This document shows, piece by piece, positions 27,147 to 38,869 of a stretch of DNA of 64,000 nucleotides (its first letter is position 1; each line of letters starts with the position of its first letter). The position numbers and the translations under genes were made by a program. The stretch lies in assembly GCA_034766995.1 (NCBI GenBank), contig CM068318.1, positions 8,151,487 through 8,215,486 of the forward strand, given 5' to 3'. Source of the stretch: Acanthacorydalis orientalis. Its lineage: Eukaryota; Arthropoda; Insecta; Megaloptera; Corydalidae. The notes under the pieces were generated by a model. The model saw only the letters and a list, made by a program, of their open reading frames with translations. It searched no databases and had not been told where the DNA came from.

Positions 27147-27403
27147 AGATTACGGCCACGCAGCACTGGAACAACACCGGTTCCCATCCGATCACCGCAG
27201 TTAAGCAGTGCCGGGCCCGGTCAGTACTCGGACGGGCGACCGTCCCGGAACACCGGGTTTCGTTGTCGAATACTCGCCAACACGCAAGTGGGATCAGCGT
27301 GGCGAGTCATGATCCCAAAACCTTACATGATGAGTACAAAATAAAATGGAAAATCATGAAAGATGCCTTATTCAGCAGTGGATTAACAGGGCTGAAGATA
27401 ATG
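27147..27403 (+). mobile_element. 5S rRNA-derived SINE (SINE3-like)
   Basis: Bases 27148 to about 27268 align with an insect-type 5S rRNA over its whole length. Visible landmarks are TACGGCCA near the 5' end, GTTCCCATCCGATCACCG in the centre, the A-box region AGTTAAGCAG (27200-27209), the C-box region AGTACTCGGACGGGCGACC (27223-27241) and GGAACACCGGG near the 3' end. The first stem is badly mispaired, so a working 5S gene is unlikely. About 135 bp of non-5S sequence follows, with a 3' part (CAGCAGTGGATTAACAGGGC) and a simple tail that resembles the tails of insect LINEs. The 10-bp sequence ATATATAGAT is present on both sides (27137-27146 and 27404-27413) and may be the target-site duplication, though it is low-complexity. 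The 5S head would supply an internal Pol III promoter. Confidence 0.75.
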
Positions 27404-27749
27404 ATATATAGATTATTAAAAAATGGATAATTGCATAACAAAATACATGTTTTACATTTCAATATAGAAAAATGGTCTTCCTCTAGAAATATACCGAAAT
27501 AATAATCAAAAATCTCTTTTTTAATTTACAAACAAGGTTTCTAATGATAAAAACCGTTACAGAGAAGGGTGTATTTAAAATAAACTTGAAATGCAAAATA
27601 AAATGCCGGTTCGTTGAACGACGTTACTGATTTACGTTTAAATCGGTTATTTAAACAAGAAAAAAATATTCACAAATACACAGAGAAAGTACTAAAGTAC
27701 ACAGACAAACGCCTAAATAAACACCATTACAATATCGTACACAAATAAT

Positions 27750-27754
<5 letters not shown>

Positions 27755-27800
<46 letters not shown>
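27755..27800. repeat. (TA)n array
   Basis: Pure alternating TA, then ATAATATATCAT. Confidence 0.9.
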
Positions 27801-27804
<4 letters not shown>

Positions 27805-27869
27805 CATACATAATATAATACCTACATTTCTTTAGCAATTAACTTATAAAACATTATCATAGTCTTTGT

Positions 27870-28370
27870 TCTAACGAGAGATTCTCTGCCTCAATTTTCG
27901 TATACAAATTGCGTGTAAAATGGTAATGGGAGTGTTCGACGAACCTCCATTCTGATAATCTGGACTTCCCGTGTAGCTCGATAAATACACTCATACAAGC
28001 ATATCCATACGCATACATATGTATATGTGTGTGGCTTTGTCTCTACATGTACATGTATATATCTGTGTACATGTGTATGAAAAGTATGTTGTATTTAGGC
28101 ATTTTGATGATGAAGGACGTCGCGAGGTATGGTAAAACATCATACGCGCCCGTGACGTCACAATGCATCATGCCGCCAGATGCTCGATGGTATTTTGCTC
28201 CCGCGGACGCCTCGTTTGTAAGCTCATTACTTTTTACGCATTTTCTCTGACGTGGGAAATGCGGTCGTCTGTTGGCACTCTTTAAACGTGAAGTTGTTTT
28301 ATACACATTCATATACTGCTATGTACGGGGTTTATGTGCCCTCTATATTACTTCATACTCTTTCTCTAGG
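27870..28370. other. GC-richer island containing a CRE
   Basis: Unique blocks AAGGACGTCGCGAGG, CATCATGCCGCCAGATGCTC and GCTCCCGCGGACGCCTCG surround the GTGACGTCAC site. Open on both strands, no recognised protein. Confidence 0.4.
28152..28161. promoter_or_regulatory. CRE/ATF-type site GTGACGTCAC
   Basis: A perfect palindromic cAMP-response-element core (TGACGTCA) inside a repeat-free, CpG-containing island. A bZIP factor (CREB/ATF family) is the known ligand of this motif. Function here is inferred from context only. Confidence 0.4.
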
Positions 28371-28371
28371 T

Positions 28372-28410
<39 letters not shown>

Positions 28411-28656
28411 GTATGTATTTATGTATATAGTTCAATGTATAATTTTGCAATAAATTACAGTCTTATCTTCATTACACATATTATTTATAAACATATTGAC
28501 AATTGGTTAATAATAGATACACCTGCTACAGCTATTATTCATTGACAGTAAAATATTAATTTATATATTTTTTACAGTCATTTATTTTTAAAAAGATTTT
28601 CGAACAGTAAATGTACATGATATATCTGAAATTTCACCCGATACACTACCATTATA

Positions 28657-29403
28657 TTAGGTCAGTAGAAAAATAATTACGGTTCGTGACCTTCAATTTC
28701 AGATTTTCTTTTGTAGCAAATTAACGCTGTTGCTTGATGTTAAATAGAAGAAAGAAAAACCCGCAACGTAGCTACAGTTGCGGGAATTTTAGAAACCCTG
28801 TAACCAGTATACGTCCTCGGATGTGACAGTCGTCGTCAAATTGCAACTAGAGTGTTAAACTTGACTTGCTGTTATGATATGGAAAAAATTGAAAAAACAC
28901 ACAGATTTCATTAGAACCCTCAATTTCATATACGTTTTTTCATGTAAGTGTTTTTAAATTATCCAGAATTTCTGGATGACTAACGCCTAACTCTTGTGCA
29001 AGCTCTCGAATTGTTGTGCGTGGTTTTGATTCAACTAACGCCTTCAGTTGGTCGTTATGAACTGAAGAAGGAGACGTGCGACCTTCTTCATCTTCAAGGC
29101 TTTCGTCCCCAGAATGAAAATTTTGGAACCACCATTGCACTATACGTTCCTTAACAGTACCACTCTCACCCTCACACCAAAATCATCGATTAGTTTACGA
29201 ACAGTATCTGCTACTTTACCATACGTTTTGAACTCATACCAAAAAAATTTCTCTTATTTGCTTCTTTCCCATCTTTAACTCAACAACCCAGTAATATATG
29301 TTCGCCTGAAGAAATCACTGAACAGTGACCACACAGAATTGGTATCATTTCAAATAATCTATTATTGACGCTTTTTTATAGTCACACACACACACACACC
29401 TAA
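28657..29403 (-). mobile_element. Mariner element, Hsmar1/cecropia-type, internally deleted
   Basis: The left end starts TTAGGTCAGTAGAAAAATAA, preceded by TA. The right end reads, on the minus strand, TTAGG followed by a (TG)n run at 29384-29400. The minus strand encodes only the N-terminal, DNA-binding part of the transposase (28961-29272). The catalytic domain is gone. A second terminus-like sequence occurs internally at about 28915-28945 (TTCATATACG... type), so 28657-28915 is extra DNA or part of a second element. The total of 747 bp is close to the related copy at 49393-50125. Confidence 0.7.
28961..29272 (-). pseudogene. Mariner transposase N-terminal fragment (Hsmar1-like)
   Basis: It starts at MGKKQIREIF (29272), loses frame, and resumes as QWWFQNFHSGDESLEDEE, HNDQLKALVESKP and LAQELGVSH. 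This is the paired helix-turn-helix region typical of Hsmar1/cecropia-type mariners. It stops at DNLKTLT. No DDE catalytic residues remain. Confidence 0.8.
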
Positions 29404-29916
29404 TCATAATTTTAGCACATCACACAGTGAGTTACAAAACTGTTAATTTTTTTATGCATGTTCCTGTTTTGTTAAATATACTGAACAATCACCTTTATAC
29501 GCCAATAAAGACTATATCAAAGTACAAAATTAAAATAATTACTCAAGACAGGAAATAAACTTAATTCCAGATTAAATAACTGAAATTATTTGGGGATGTG
29601 TGGCAAAAGGACGACAGTTGTGTATTTAAGGAGACAATAAAAGATTAACAATGGATAAAAAGAAGATTAATGTCTAAAAAGCAACTGTTGGATGTCGTAG
29701 AGAAAATATAAGAAGAAATAAGATTTGAAGATGGAGAAACGAAGCATTGAGTAGAAAAAATGGAGACATTTTAAATTATAACAGGTGATTTCAGGGTTGT
29801 AGCGTTTATAATCACCGTCATTAGATTAAAAGAGCAACTGTACAAAGTTTGACTAATAAAGAAGATGTGAGTATTGTCTAAGGTTCTAAAAAAATATTTA
29901 AGTTTCATTCTTAAGC

Positions 29917-29953
<37 letters not shown>

Positions 29954-30280
29954 CATTAGAAATAATATGATTAATTAGACAGTTATCATTTAATATTCCT
30001 TAAAATTCGAATGAAATAAAATTATTAATTAATTCAATGCACAATCACATATAAAAAATTTCGAATTTAATAAAAGATCGTCTCGTTATAGAACTTCAAA
30101 CAAGGAAATGATAGCATATATTATAGAAAACAAATGTTTTGCTTATGTGTGTCTGTCAAAATTCGTTAATTTAAAAAATAATAATATATTTATATACATA
30201 TAACAAACAAATGTATATTATTTAAGTACTAACAGTTAAAAAAATCAACGAAAGATATAAAAGAAAAGGGATGATGGGAA
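29404..30280. other. AT-rich DNA with one array, nothing else seen
   Basis: (AT)n at about 29918-29950. A purine-rich patch (29580-29800) reads as repeated AAGA/GAAG units but is not a clear repeat. Confidence 0.5.
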
Positions 30281-30289
30281 CAAACTAAT

Positions 30290-30780
30290 AAGTATTTCTT
30301 TTTTTAGATCAGCGGAGATAAAAATGAAATTTGTTCGAGGAGCGCGCACGAAAAACACACTTTTTGTGCAATGTTCGCATTTAAACTTGATCCCGAGCCA
30401 TGTTCAAAGATGGCTGTCTTGACACGTGAGGAGGATCAGTCGGATGCCTGGCGTGGCATTGCAAAACACACTCGAAGCTCTGCTGTGAAGAGTAGCTCTG
30501 GTATTCCTCGCGTCGCGATATAAAGCTGCAAACACATGGGCAGACGTCGTATATACGTTTGCCTTCTCCGGGACGCGAGCGTAATCCTTCGTTGACGGCA
30601 TACGTCATCACCACGCTGGATATGATCTCATGGTTGACGACAACGAACCAACATCGCAGTATAAGAAGAACAACCGCAGGATTACTGCGGATGGAACGTT
30701 ATTCCATTCTTCGCAGGAGAATTCCGTGTATGTATCCACATGTGCGTATTAAATTACTCCTTCTTTATATAATCTCGATA
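30290..30780. other. GC-richer island
   Basis: Unique sequence with GAGGAGCGCGCACG, GCCATGTTCAAAGATGGCTG, ACACGTGAGG (E-box core) and CGTCGCGATATAAAGC. Several overlapping open frames, none convincing. Confidence 0.4.
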
Positions 30781-31117
30781 GTTGAATACATTTTACACGA
30801 AATTAAATAATAAATAAATAATTTATGTGAATATTTATAGAGAAAAATATTAAATTTTTATTAAATATAAATTTTAATAAAATATGATTCAATAAATAAT
30901 CCAGGAAACAAGAGAGACTAGATAAGGATACCCGAAAATTTATCAGAAATGCACGGAAAATAAAAGCACATAATAGTTTAATACCGAATAAATTTGAACA
31001 CGATGTTATCTAGCAATGGATCTTCAAGAGCTCTAAACAAAAATAATATTTACAAGAAAATTATCTGTATTTCAATTCAAATTTATTTCCAGAGAAATGA
31101 TTTTGTTGAATGAGATT

Positions 31118-31296
31118 CATTATCACAAATGAAATTTTCACTCCTTCACCAACCATATAATTTCTCTCTGATCAAAACTGTTCCATAATACGAATAAAAA
31201 TGATAAATAATCTGTTATAGAATGTTTTTGATCAGAAATTATTTGAATTTTTTAGAAGAAATCAAAAATTAATTTGTAACACCAGCTGAGATTTCA
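31118..31296. mobile_element. Palindromic MITE copy, centre deleted
   Basis: The arms CACAAATGAAATTTTCACTC and CTGATCAAAACTG are followed directly by AATGTTTTTGATCAGAAATT and AAAAATTAATTTGTAA. The deletion is of the same kind as in the copy at 4045. Confidence 0.75.
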
Positions 31297-31470
31297 AATG
31301 GTCTTTTTTCTTAAGACAATTTCTGTAAAGTGATTTTAAATTACATCAAGAATATTAAGTTTAATTTTAAATCTCAGTTTTGAAATAGAATTTAAAAAAG
31401 ATTGGAATATTTAATTTATAGTTATTAACAAGATAAATAATCATAACATAGTTTTATGACTGCATCTACA

Positions 31471-31783
31471 TTCACTTTAAACAATAAATTCATCTGTCAG
31501 CAAAACCGCGAATTTTTTCTTAGCAAAAATGTTCAATAAATGATTATTAATCATTTTTAATTGCTGTTTATGCGCATTCCAGTGACGATGGTATTATATT
31601 CTAAGTGCTAAAGTGCAGAAAAGAGATATTTCTTTACCTCAGAGCTCTGAAAATTGTAGTGTTGACATTTAAATGCGCATAAGTTAAATCAAAAATTGTC
31701 AATAATCGATTATTGAACGATTATATGAGCAAGAAAAATATTTTTTTGGTTTATGAGACGATTGAAAAATTTATTTGTGAACC
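31471..31783. mobile_element. Palindromic MITE copy, near full length
   Basis: Left arm: AAAAATGTTCAATAAATG, TATGCGCATTCCAGTGACGA. Right arm: CCTCAGAGCTCTGAAAA, AAATGCGCATAAG, CAATAATCGATTATTGAACG, TGGTTTATGAGACG. The palindromic layout is visible by eye in this copy. Confidence 0.85.
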
Positions 31784-31885
31784 AGGATTTTTTTTACCCA
31801 ACATATTTTTAAATACTAAAAGAATAATCGTATCAAATTCAGTGAACACAATAAATATGAGAACAAGTCATCTAGCAAAAATTTT

Positions 31886-31985
31886 GGCACCACAGCTAAA
31901 TTCACTTTTACAAATATTTTTTTTCCTTCCGCACATACGACAAAGTATTTTTCTGATAAAGAAATGTTCAACAATCGATACAAAG
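31886..31985. mobile_element. Palindromic MITE copy, left-arm fragment
   Basis: TTTTGGCACCACAGCTAAAT, then TCACTTTTACAAAT, TTTTTCTGATAAAGAAATGT and TCAACAATCGATA. It is the third copy within 900 bp. Confidence 0.65.
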
Positions 31986-32010
31986 TGTATATTTCAACAC
32001 GAAAATGATA

Positions 32011-32141
32011 TAATATGAAAAACATCTTCATAAAATGAAACTATATACAATTTATAATAGGTTTGTCATCACTTTAATCCAAATGGTGTCCCTACTTCCA
32101 TATGCAATCTTAATTTAAACTATACTGTAATCTTACAGATT

Positions 32142-32186
<45 letters not shown>

Positions 32187-33554
32187 AGTAGAAGTTTGTG
32201 CGGATATATTACCTTGTAAACATTTCCAATTAAACGTTTCTTAACAAATAAATTCCTTCTTAACTCAAGTCGTTCATTTGATATGGCTGATAACTGAAAA
32301 CGGCGCGTCCTTTATGTAAATTTATAGACATAGTACCAATTTCAAATTAAAATACAGATAGTCGTTCCAATGATCTGTTTTGAAGATTATATTATAATGA
32401 ATCTAATTTATAGCAAATTGGACGTAGAGTTTTATTGTACAAATCGAACGATTGCATTTCAAGACGTCGACTGTTAAAGAATATATAGTTGAAAACAATA
32501 GATCTGTGATTCAGCGACATGTCTTATTAAAAATAATTATATTCTTGTTCGTTCGATTTTGTTTGAGATAATGTTTCAGTCGGTTTCGTTTGTTTGACAG
32601 AATTTATGTATGGTTGAAATATAAAAATGGAATTGTTGTCAAACTATTAAATCAAACTTGAAATCTGTCAATAAACAAATGTTTCAAATCAATCACTTCA
32701 TATCTCTATATCGTTGTAGAAATAACCCACCGACTAAATCAGTTTAAAAAGAATTTTCTGGTCTATAATTTTCAAAAAATCGTTTTTCTTTCTTTATTTT
32801 CCGATTGTTTAATATTTCGAGAATATGCAGTTTCAAAGAAATTGTAAAATTCAAGAAATTACCTACGTTATAAGCGTTTAAGTAGCGATCGGTGCATGTA
32901 AAACTTTACTCGAAACATCATTTTTCAGGTAGGACAAATATTTTTGAAAGTAATTAATCAATTTACGTTAACTTTTTTTAAAATTAAAGAAAAAACGTTT
33001 TATCAGGCATTTAACCTTTAATATTTTCAAATATTTTAAATTTTCATTTACATAAACATTTTCTTGAAGAAGGAAAATATCGGTCATTAAAATTATACTC
33101 AAATATAATGACACACCTCTATTCACAAATAGCTATATATATATATATATATATATATATACTAAAAAAATATTTGTGGATTTTTTTAAACAATTTAGTT
33201 CAAAATCCATGCAATAAACTACTATAACTATGATTTTAATTCAAAAAATAACAAACAACAAAAGTTACTCTTTTACTGTATATTAAGAACCATATGGAGT
33301 AATAAAACTCTTTTTTTAAACCCATATAAAAATTTATTTTATAATGTTAATCTAAAACCATATTAACCAATGAAAGAATCGTATAATTAAACACCAGTAA
33401 TTAAAACCGGTTCTTTAATATTCCTCATATACAAACTATTCTACGCTCGAACATACCATACTCTTGATTTCTTAAAGAAAATAACAAAAGCACGAGATAA
33501 AAGGTTAAAAATGAAAATGTTATAATGAAAACAAACCGTCAGTAACTTTTTGAT

Positions 33555-33614
<60 letters not shown>

Positions 33615-33800
33615 CAGATATACATGACTTCTGAAGAATAGATTCCCTTTAGAATATGTTTACAAAAGCGAATTTAATACATTGACAGAAGACATGCCAA
33701 TGCATATTATGCATATAACATTAATTAGCAATGAAACTTGCCGCAACTGTAAAGATAGTAAAACAATAAGGCTTCATTAGCAGTACCATGCACTTTGCAA
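32011..33800. other. AT-rich DNA with arrays
   Basis: Holds (AT)n at about 32144-32181, 33133-33161 and 33559-33612. A weakly GC-richer unique patch lies at 32280-32620. No gene. Confidence 0.5.
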
Positions 33801-33819
33801 AACATCATTGTGTAACTTT

Positions 33820-34150
33820 CAACAAATACACAACACCCACAATGTGTTTATGTAAATGTATGGCTTAGTGAATTTTGGAAGTTGAAGTTGTACGTTGGAT
33901 ACGTAACACAAATAAACGGACTTTGTCGTCGTGCGGCCAGTCATTAACGAGACAAGAACGTGCCAGTGCATGATATGAACGCATTGCAAAAGAGTAATCG
34001 CCGACGGACCTGCCAGACTGGGGCCGACAGATGCCAAAGTCCGTGTGTACAAAGGTATTAGTCAGTCAGCCGGCATAATATGCAAACAAAACAAGACTGG
34101 ATTATTATAAACGACCTTTGAATACTTGAACGCTCGGCTACAATACACAA
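33820..34150. other. GC-richer island
   Basis: Unique sequence with CGTCGTGCGGCCAGTC, AATCGCCGACGGACCTGCC and AGACTGGGGCCGACAG. No splice or coding signal recognised. Confidence 0.4.
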
Positions 34151-34472
34151 AATATATATTCATCCCGCGGATTTTTTGCTCGTCTTGGTAATGTTCACAG
34201 GTCGGTATGTACATTGGTTATCGATCTGGAATGTTATCTTGATGTTTATTATACTTGTTTTATTTAATGGAAATATTTGAAAATTAGCACACGACACTCG
34301 TACACTGATTGTACTATAAAAACGAAGAATATATTTAAATAACACTTATTAAAAATTGTACAAACACAAAACTATACTCAGTACCAAATTGATTGTAATT
34401 AAATAAAGAACAAATGTAAGAAAAGAGTATTAAGAAAAACTATTTTTTCTCAAAATACCAGTTTTTATAATT

Positions 34473-34476
<4 letters not shown>

Positions 34477-34519
<43 letters not shown>
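34477..34519. repeat. (TA)n array
   Basis: Pure alternating TA. The following 34520-35230 is AT-rich with a mixed AT/GTAC tract at 35053-35100. Confidence 0.95.
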
Positions 34520-34523
<4 letters not shown>

Positions 34524-35235
34524 GTCAAAAACTAAAAAGAGGTCTTCTGAAATTCGTCTTAACCGTACACTATTTAAAAATAATGAAAATATCTCCAAAA
34601 AAACTACGATTTTAATAATGAAATGTATTAATCTATTTCTTAAAAAAAAACCCTGTGAAAACTTGATCAAAAAGCGTAAAACAGACTTGCTAATTTACCG
34701 TACATTAATAATAAACTATAAAGATAATTACATAGTTTCACGTATATTGTTCATTTTCGTGGTATTCTCCATGCCTGGCGCGATAGAACAAGAACATTAA
34801 ATGTAATATTAAAATTCAAACCATTCCTTTGATGTTATAATCAAACTTAACATACATTCGATAATTATTTTGAACACTTTATCAGCGTAACTTCTATATA
34901 ATTAAATTTATATGAACGCAAAACGTTAACTTCTCGTGATAGTAATTTCATACATCATATTTCAGATAATATCAAATCAACAAATGAATTAATTAATGTT
35001 TCTCTACATTAATCAAAACATTATACTTACTTTTTATAACACATAGTGTATACATATATGTATGTATATATATATAATATATGTACATATATATATATAA
35101 ATAGATAGGTTTAAAGAAAAAAAACAAAGATATATCCAAATGAATAACACAAATTGAGTTATTAACAAATATATGCGGATTCAAAGCCAGAGCTTGTTAC
35201 ATATAATTCATTATTGATAATATAGTTTTGACACT

Positions 35236-35375
35236 GTCACTAAATTCGTTTTCACTCACCGTAGAAACCGTAAAAATGTTTCTGATCGAAAATGTTCAAT
35301 AATTGATCAGTTTTGATTATTATTTATGGTATTTTTTTTTAAACTGTACGCTCTGAGAATAATGGAATTTTCCAT
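35236..35375. mobile_element. Palindromic MITE copy, left half
   Basis: TTTTGACACTGTCACTAAAT, TTTCTGATCGAAAATGTTC and AATAATTGATCAGTTTTGAT, followed by a shortened centre with CTGAGAATAATGGAA. Confidence 0.65.
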
Positions 35376-35599
35376 TACTGGTAACCGATACTGGTAATTA
35401 TAAATATGTTAAAAAAACATCTACTAAGAACTCCAAAACGATGTCACCTTAAATGATCAGCTGGTTAAACTCACTTTCTCTCGATTTAATACTGAAACTA
35501 TTTGAGAACATTAATTGAAATTATTCGAATTCAATAATCAATATTCATCGTAACATGAAAATACAAGATGTATTCACAATTGTTAATTTATAGAAAAAA

Positions 35600-35880
35600 A
35601 TGCTGATATGGAAACTTGTTATCGTTTCATAACTGAAATCGTTATTCGCACGTTCTTTGAACACCGTTCAGTCTTCCACATCGAAAATACCAATCACATA
35701 CATATAGAGCGTATCTACAAACACATTCTGTGGCACTCACACCTCCTAAATTACACATATCAATCACACCCATACACATACAAAGAGAGACACGCCGTAT
35801 CTCGAAGGTTGTGGTTTTCATCTTAGCATGGTGTATTTTGTCTGCGACAGGTGCTATGAATTCCACGTTGTGGTCTCAAT
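35600..35880. other. Moderate island
   Basis: Unique sequence rich in CACA/CATA (CTGTGGCACTCACACC, GACACGCCGTATCTCG). No function assigned. Confidence 0.25.
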
Positions 35881-36276
35881 TCTGATTAACAATAACATTG
35901 AAAAGTTTACTGATACAAATTTGTTGAGTACGTAAATATAAATGGAACGGTTTTATTTTTAGTCGAATTCCGAAGAAAGTGAAATTTAAATAAAGAAATT
36001 GTGCTCGAAAGAAACAATGTTTGCTTTTAAACTTTTAACAAGTACCTTATTTCAAATTAAAACAAAACATAAATGTTTGTTTGTATATAATTGCTGCAAT
36101 TATCGCTTTTTTAATATTTATTTAATCTAACATTAATTTCAAATATTGATATATAAGAGAACTGAAAAAAATCTAAAAAATATTTTGTTTCAAATTGAAT
36201 TTCTTATAAATCTATTATTTTTTAATCCCACAATTAAAAAAAAAACTAATTAAAAATTTTCCATATTACATTTATA

Positions 36277-36480
36277 ATTATTTTTGATTTTTACTTGTGA
36301 CTACTTTTGATGTAGTTATTTTTAGAACACCAAGGTACAGAAAAAAATTTCTCTACCTGGTATTCTGAGGATAATGGAATTACTGTCAAAATGTGCATAA
36401 TCAATAATGGTCAACAATCTATTAAATATTTTTGATAATAAAGTTTTCTTGTGATTTGTAAAGTGACAAAATAATTAATT
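36277..36480. mobile_element. Palindromic MITE copy, right part
   Basis: GAACACCAAGGTACAGAAA, CTACCTGGTATTCTGAGG, AATGGAATTACTGTC, TGTGCATAATCAATAATGG and AAATATTTTTGATAATAAAG in consensus order. Confidence 0.65.
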
Positions 36481-36519
36481 TATTAATTATTAATTTATTA
36501 ATCTATTATGGTTAAATTG

Positions 36520-37470
36520 AACTTTTAATAAATTTACCAAATATTATTTAATGTTAAAATAAAAATTTCTCTATTTCGACATTTTATTGAAATCCATATG
36601 AAAAATAATTCGTGTGATATTTTTTTATAAAATTCATTTTTCAACAACAGCACTCTCAAAACCAATAATAATTTGATACTAACAATAATCAAAAACTTAA
36701 TCTATAATTGAAGAAAATTATTAAATATTTCGAAATTTCTCAAACATTTTCTCAATGCGAATTTTATAACGAATTATATTTGTAATCACGTTTGAAATTA
36801 GAATTGAAATCCATGTTTCATAAACAAAAAAACTTCTCTTACAAAAACTCTACAATCTTTCTGTTAACATCAAAATGTCTCTATATCTCTCAAAACTTTT
36901 CTATTCCTTAACGATTGCAATCAGAATAACAAGCATTTTCATGCAAATGATTCCAGTTTCCAATTCTAATTGAAAATAATATTATCAGAAACGTCTCATA
37001 CATTCATATGTTATTAAAATTCGAATGACTTGAAAAACCATCTTTCCTTATCTGAATTTAATTCGAAATCCAATCGACTCTACGATTATCTTTTATCGAA
37101 TACAATCAGGATCGTTCGTATATTCTAAGACATCGATTGAAACGCGTTGTATGATGAAATGAAATAACAGAAAACAGTATGAAATTGAATAGATTGAATA
37201 GAATAACAGAAAGTGTTACATAATGCAGTTGCAGAGAAAACATTCTATACGCAAATATGCACGGAACAATTATCAAACTCAATAACATGACAAAGTCTGT
37301 CGTGAGTTCGTCGAACATTTAAAGTTATGTCGAACAAATACGAATCTCTGCAAGTTACACATTACCATTTTTGATTGAAGAAATGTTTAAGTACATAGAA
37401 GATGTAATAACATTTATAATAATAACAAATGCAATACAAGCAGTCGACAAATAACCAGAGTTGAATTACA
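36520..37470. other. AT-rich unique DNA, nothing recognised
   Basis: No arrays, repeats or coding frames of note. Confidence 0.4.
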
Positions 37471-37728
37471 CAGAATTTACATAATTTTACACGCGACTGA
37501 CTTTAATCTTGAAGTAACTTTGCACTTTACTCAGTATAAAACTTTTGTCACGACGGTATATACGCTGTTGTTCGCGATACACCGAACCCCTTGTTTCGTT
37601 ATAACAATTCTCAAATAGACGTACACTCTCGCGATACTCTCTCTCTCGCACACTTACGTTTCCATTGAGCCGTCTCGCTCGTCACCGAAAAACATCTGGC
37701 CGTTCTGCAACATTCGTCGCCCGCACAA

Positions 37729-37956
37729 ATGTTTCTGTTTGCAGCCAGTCTCCATAACCGTTTCTTCCGTCGTTATCGCGATAAGAAAACTCGCAAAATA
37801 TTAATTGCTTCTTTTAATTGTTTAATCGGAGTAATTACATTGATTATAAATGTCTTTATTGTATTATTGGCGGCGTTAAGTGTTTTATTCTTAACGGTTA
37901 CTCAATTCGTTCGGCTCGAATTATTTCTTAGAATGTATACATTTCGATGTGATTGA
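37729..37956 (+). CDS. Small ORF with a hydrophobic segment, unsupported
   Basis: 75 codons with a basic N-terminal part (FRRYRDKKTRK) followed by a long hydrophobic stretch that could span a membrane. It lies inside a GC-richer island rather than in AT repeat. I know no homologue and see no clear promoter, Kozak context or splice site, so chance is the likeliest explanation. Confidence 0.12.
   Translation: MFLFAASLHNRFFRRYRDKKTRKILIASFNCLIGVITLIINVFIVLLAALSVLFLTVTQFVRLELFLRMYTFRCD
37773..37784. promoter_or_regulatory. 12-bp perfect palindrome TTATCGCGATAA
   Basis: A self-complementary 12-mer within the island at 37470-37970. Its composition is unusual for this AT-rich window. It may be a binding site for a dimeric factor. 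No factor is assigned. Confidence 0.35.
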
Positions 37957-38026
37957 CTCGTCTTAGATTACATTTACTTCAGTTGGAAAAGAATCAATTT
38001 TTTTTATATAAAAACTGATTTTTAAT

Positions 38027-38030
<4 letters not shown>

Positions 38031-38062
<32 letters not shown>

Positions 38063-38066
38063 GGGG
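38031..38066. repeat. (AT)n array followed by GGGGGG
   Basis: Short AT run directly followed by six G, like the array at 18360. Confidence 0.9.
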
Positions 38067-38408
38067 AGTGAATGTATTAAATATACTTTTTTTAAAAAAA
38101 TATAATAAATACACAATTCAAAAAAGTTCTCCTAGACTTCATTTTGTAACAATCTTAATACAAATCAGTTCAGATGTTGATATTCTTCATTTTTTTAAGA
38201 AAAATACACGAAAACCACAATTACATTTCCTGTTTCTTTTCCTAAATGAATTTATTTCCTGTGATTATAGCACCGTCATCTCTCTAGATTATCAATCAGT
38301 GTATTAATTTATTACAATTCTCCATTCCTGTTCATTTTCAAGTAACCTTCAAATCAGATAAGAGGTCACTTTTATCTGTGATAAATATAAATTAAAAATT
38401 CTATATAC

Positions 38409-38470
38409 CAGTGGTTCCTAATCTGTGGTCCGCGAATTTCCAGAGGTCCATGGGTAACATCTGAATGGTA
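38409..38470. mobile_element. hAT terminus
   Basis: CAGTGGTTCCTAATCTGTGG followed by TCCGCGAATTTCCAGAGG matches the common CAGTGGTTCCCAACCTGTGG hAT end. A possible opposite end (AAATTAGGAACCACTAG) lies at 40218-40235, but the flanking octamers do not match, so a single element of 1.8 kb is unproven. No transposase is recognised between them. Confidence 0.6.
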
Positions 38471-38788
38471 CGCAAGAAGTTAATTTGTGCAAACAAATAT
38501 TTTAAATAATGATATATAAGACAAACTTGTCAAATAAGACACTCTTGTCCTATTTTTGTAATTAAACATCTCTTTTTTGTCGAAATTCGAAGAAATAGAT
38601 AGTTTTCTATGGGGAAATAATAAAAAAGTAAGATAAGCTAACTGTCCTATAAAAATTTCTTCTTTTATAGAAGAAGACTTCAAATATATTAAATAAATGA
38701 TATAGTACAGGGAAAAAGAATATGATTCAATATCTTTTTTGTAAATAAATACATCTTTATTGTGTATCTTTATTTACTGTATCAACTG

Positions 38789-38790
<2 letters not shown>

Positions 38791-38851
<61 letters not shown>
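38791..38851. repeat. (TA)n array
   Basis: Pure alternating TA between the hAT terminus at 38409 and the island at 38870. Confidence 0.95.
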
Positions 38852-38856
<5 letters not shown>

Positions 38857-38869
38857 CTGTGTACTTTCT

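Larger units (their letters stand above)
37470..37970. other. GC-richer island with CT-rich and palindromic motifs
   Basis: Contains CTCTCGCGATACTCTCTCTC, TTGAGCCGTCTCGCTCGTC and the TTATCGCGATAA palindrome. The CT/CG-rich part could be a promoter-like or regulatory segment. Confidence 0.35.

Noticed and set aside
27148..27268. Functional 5S rRNA gene
   Set aside because: The first helix is mispaired, a LINE-like tail follows directly and no Pol III T-run terminator closes it at the expected place. A SINE head is more likely.
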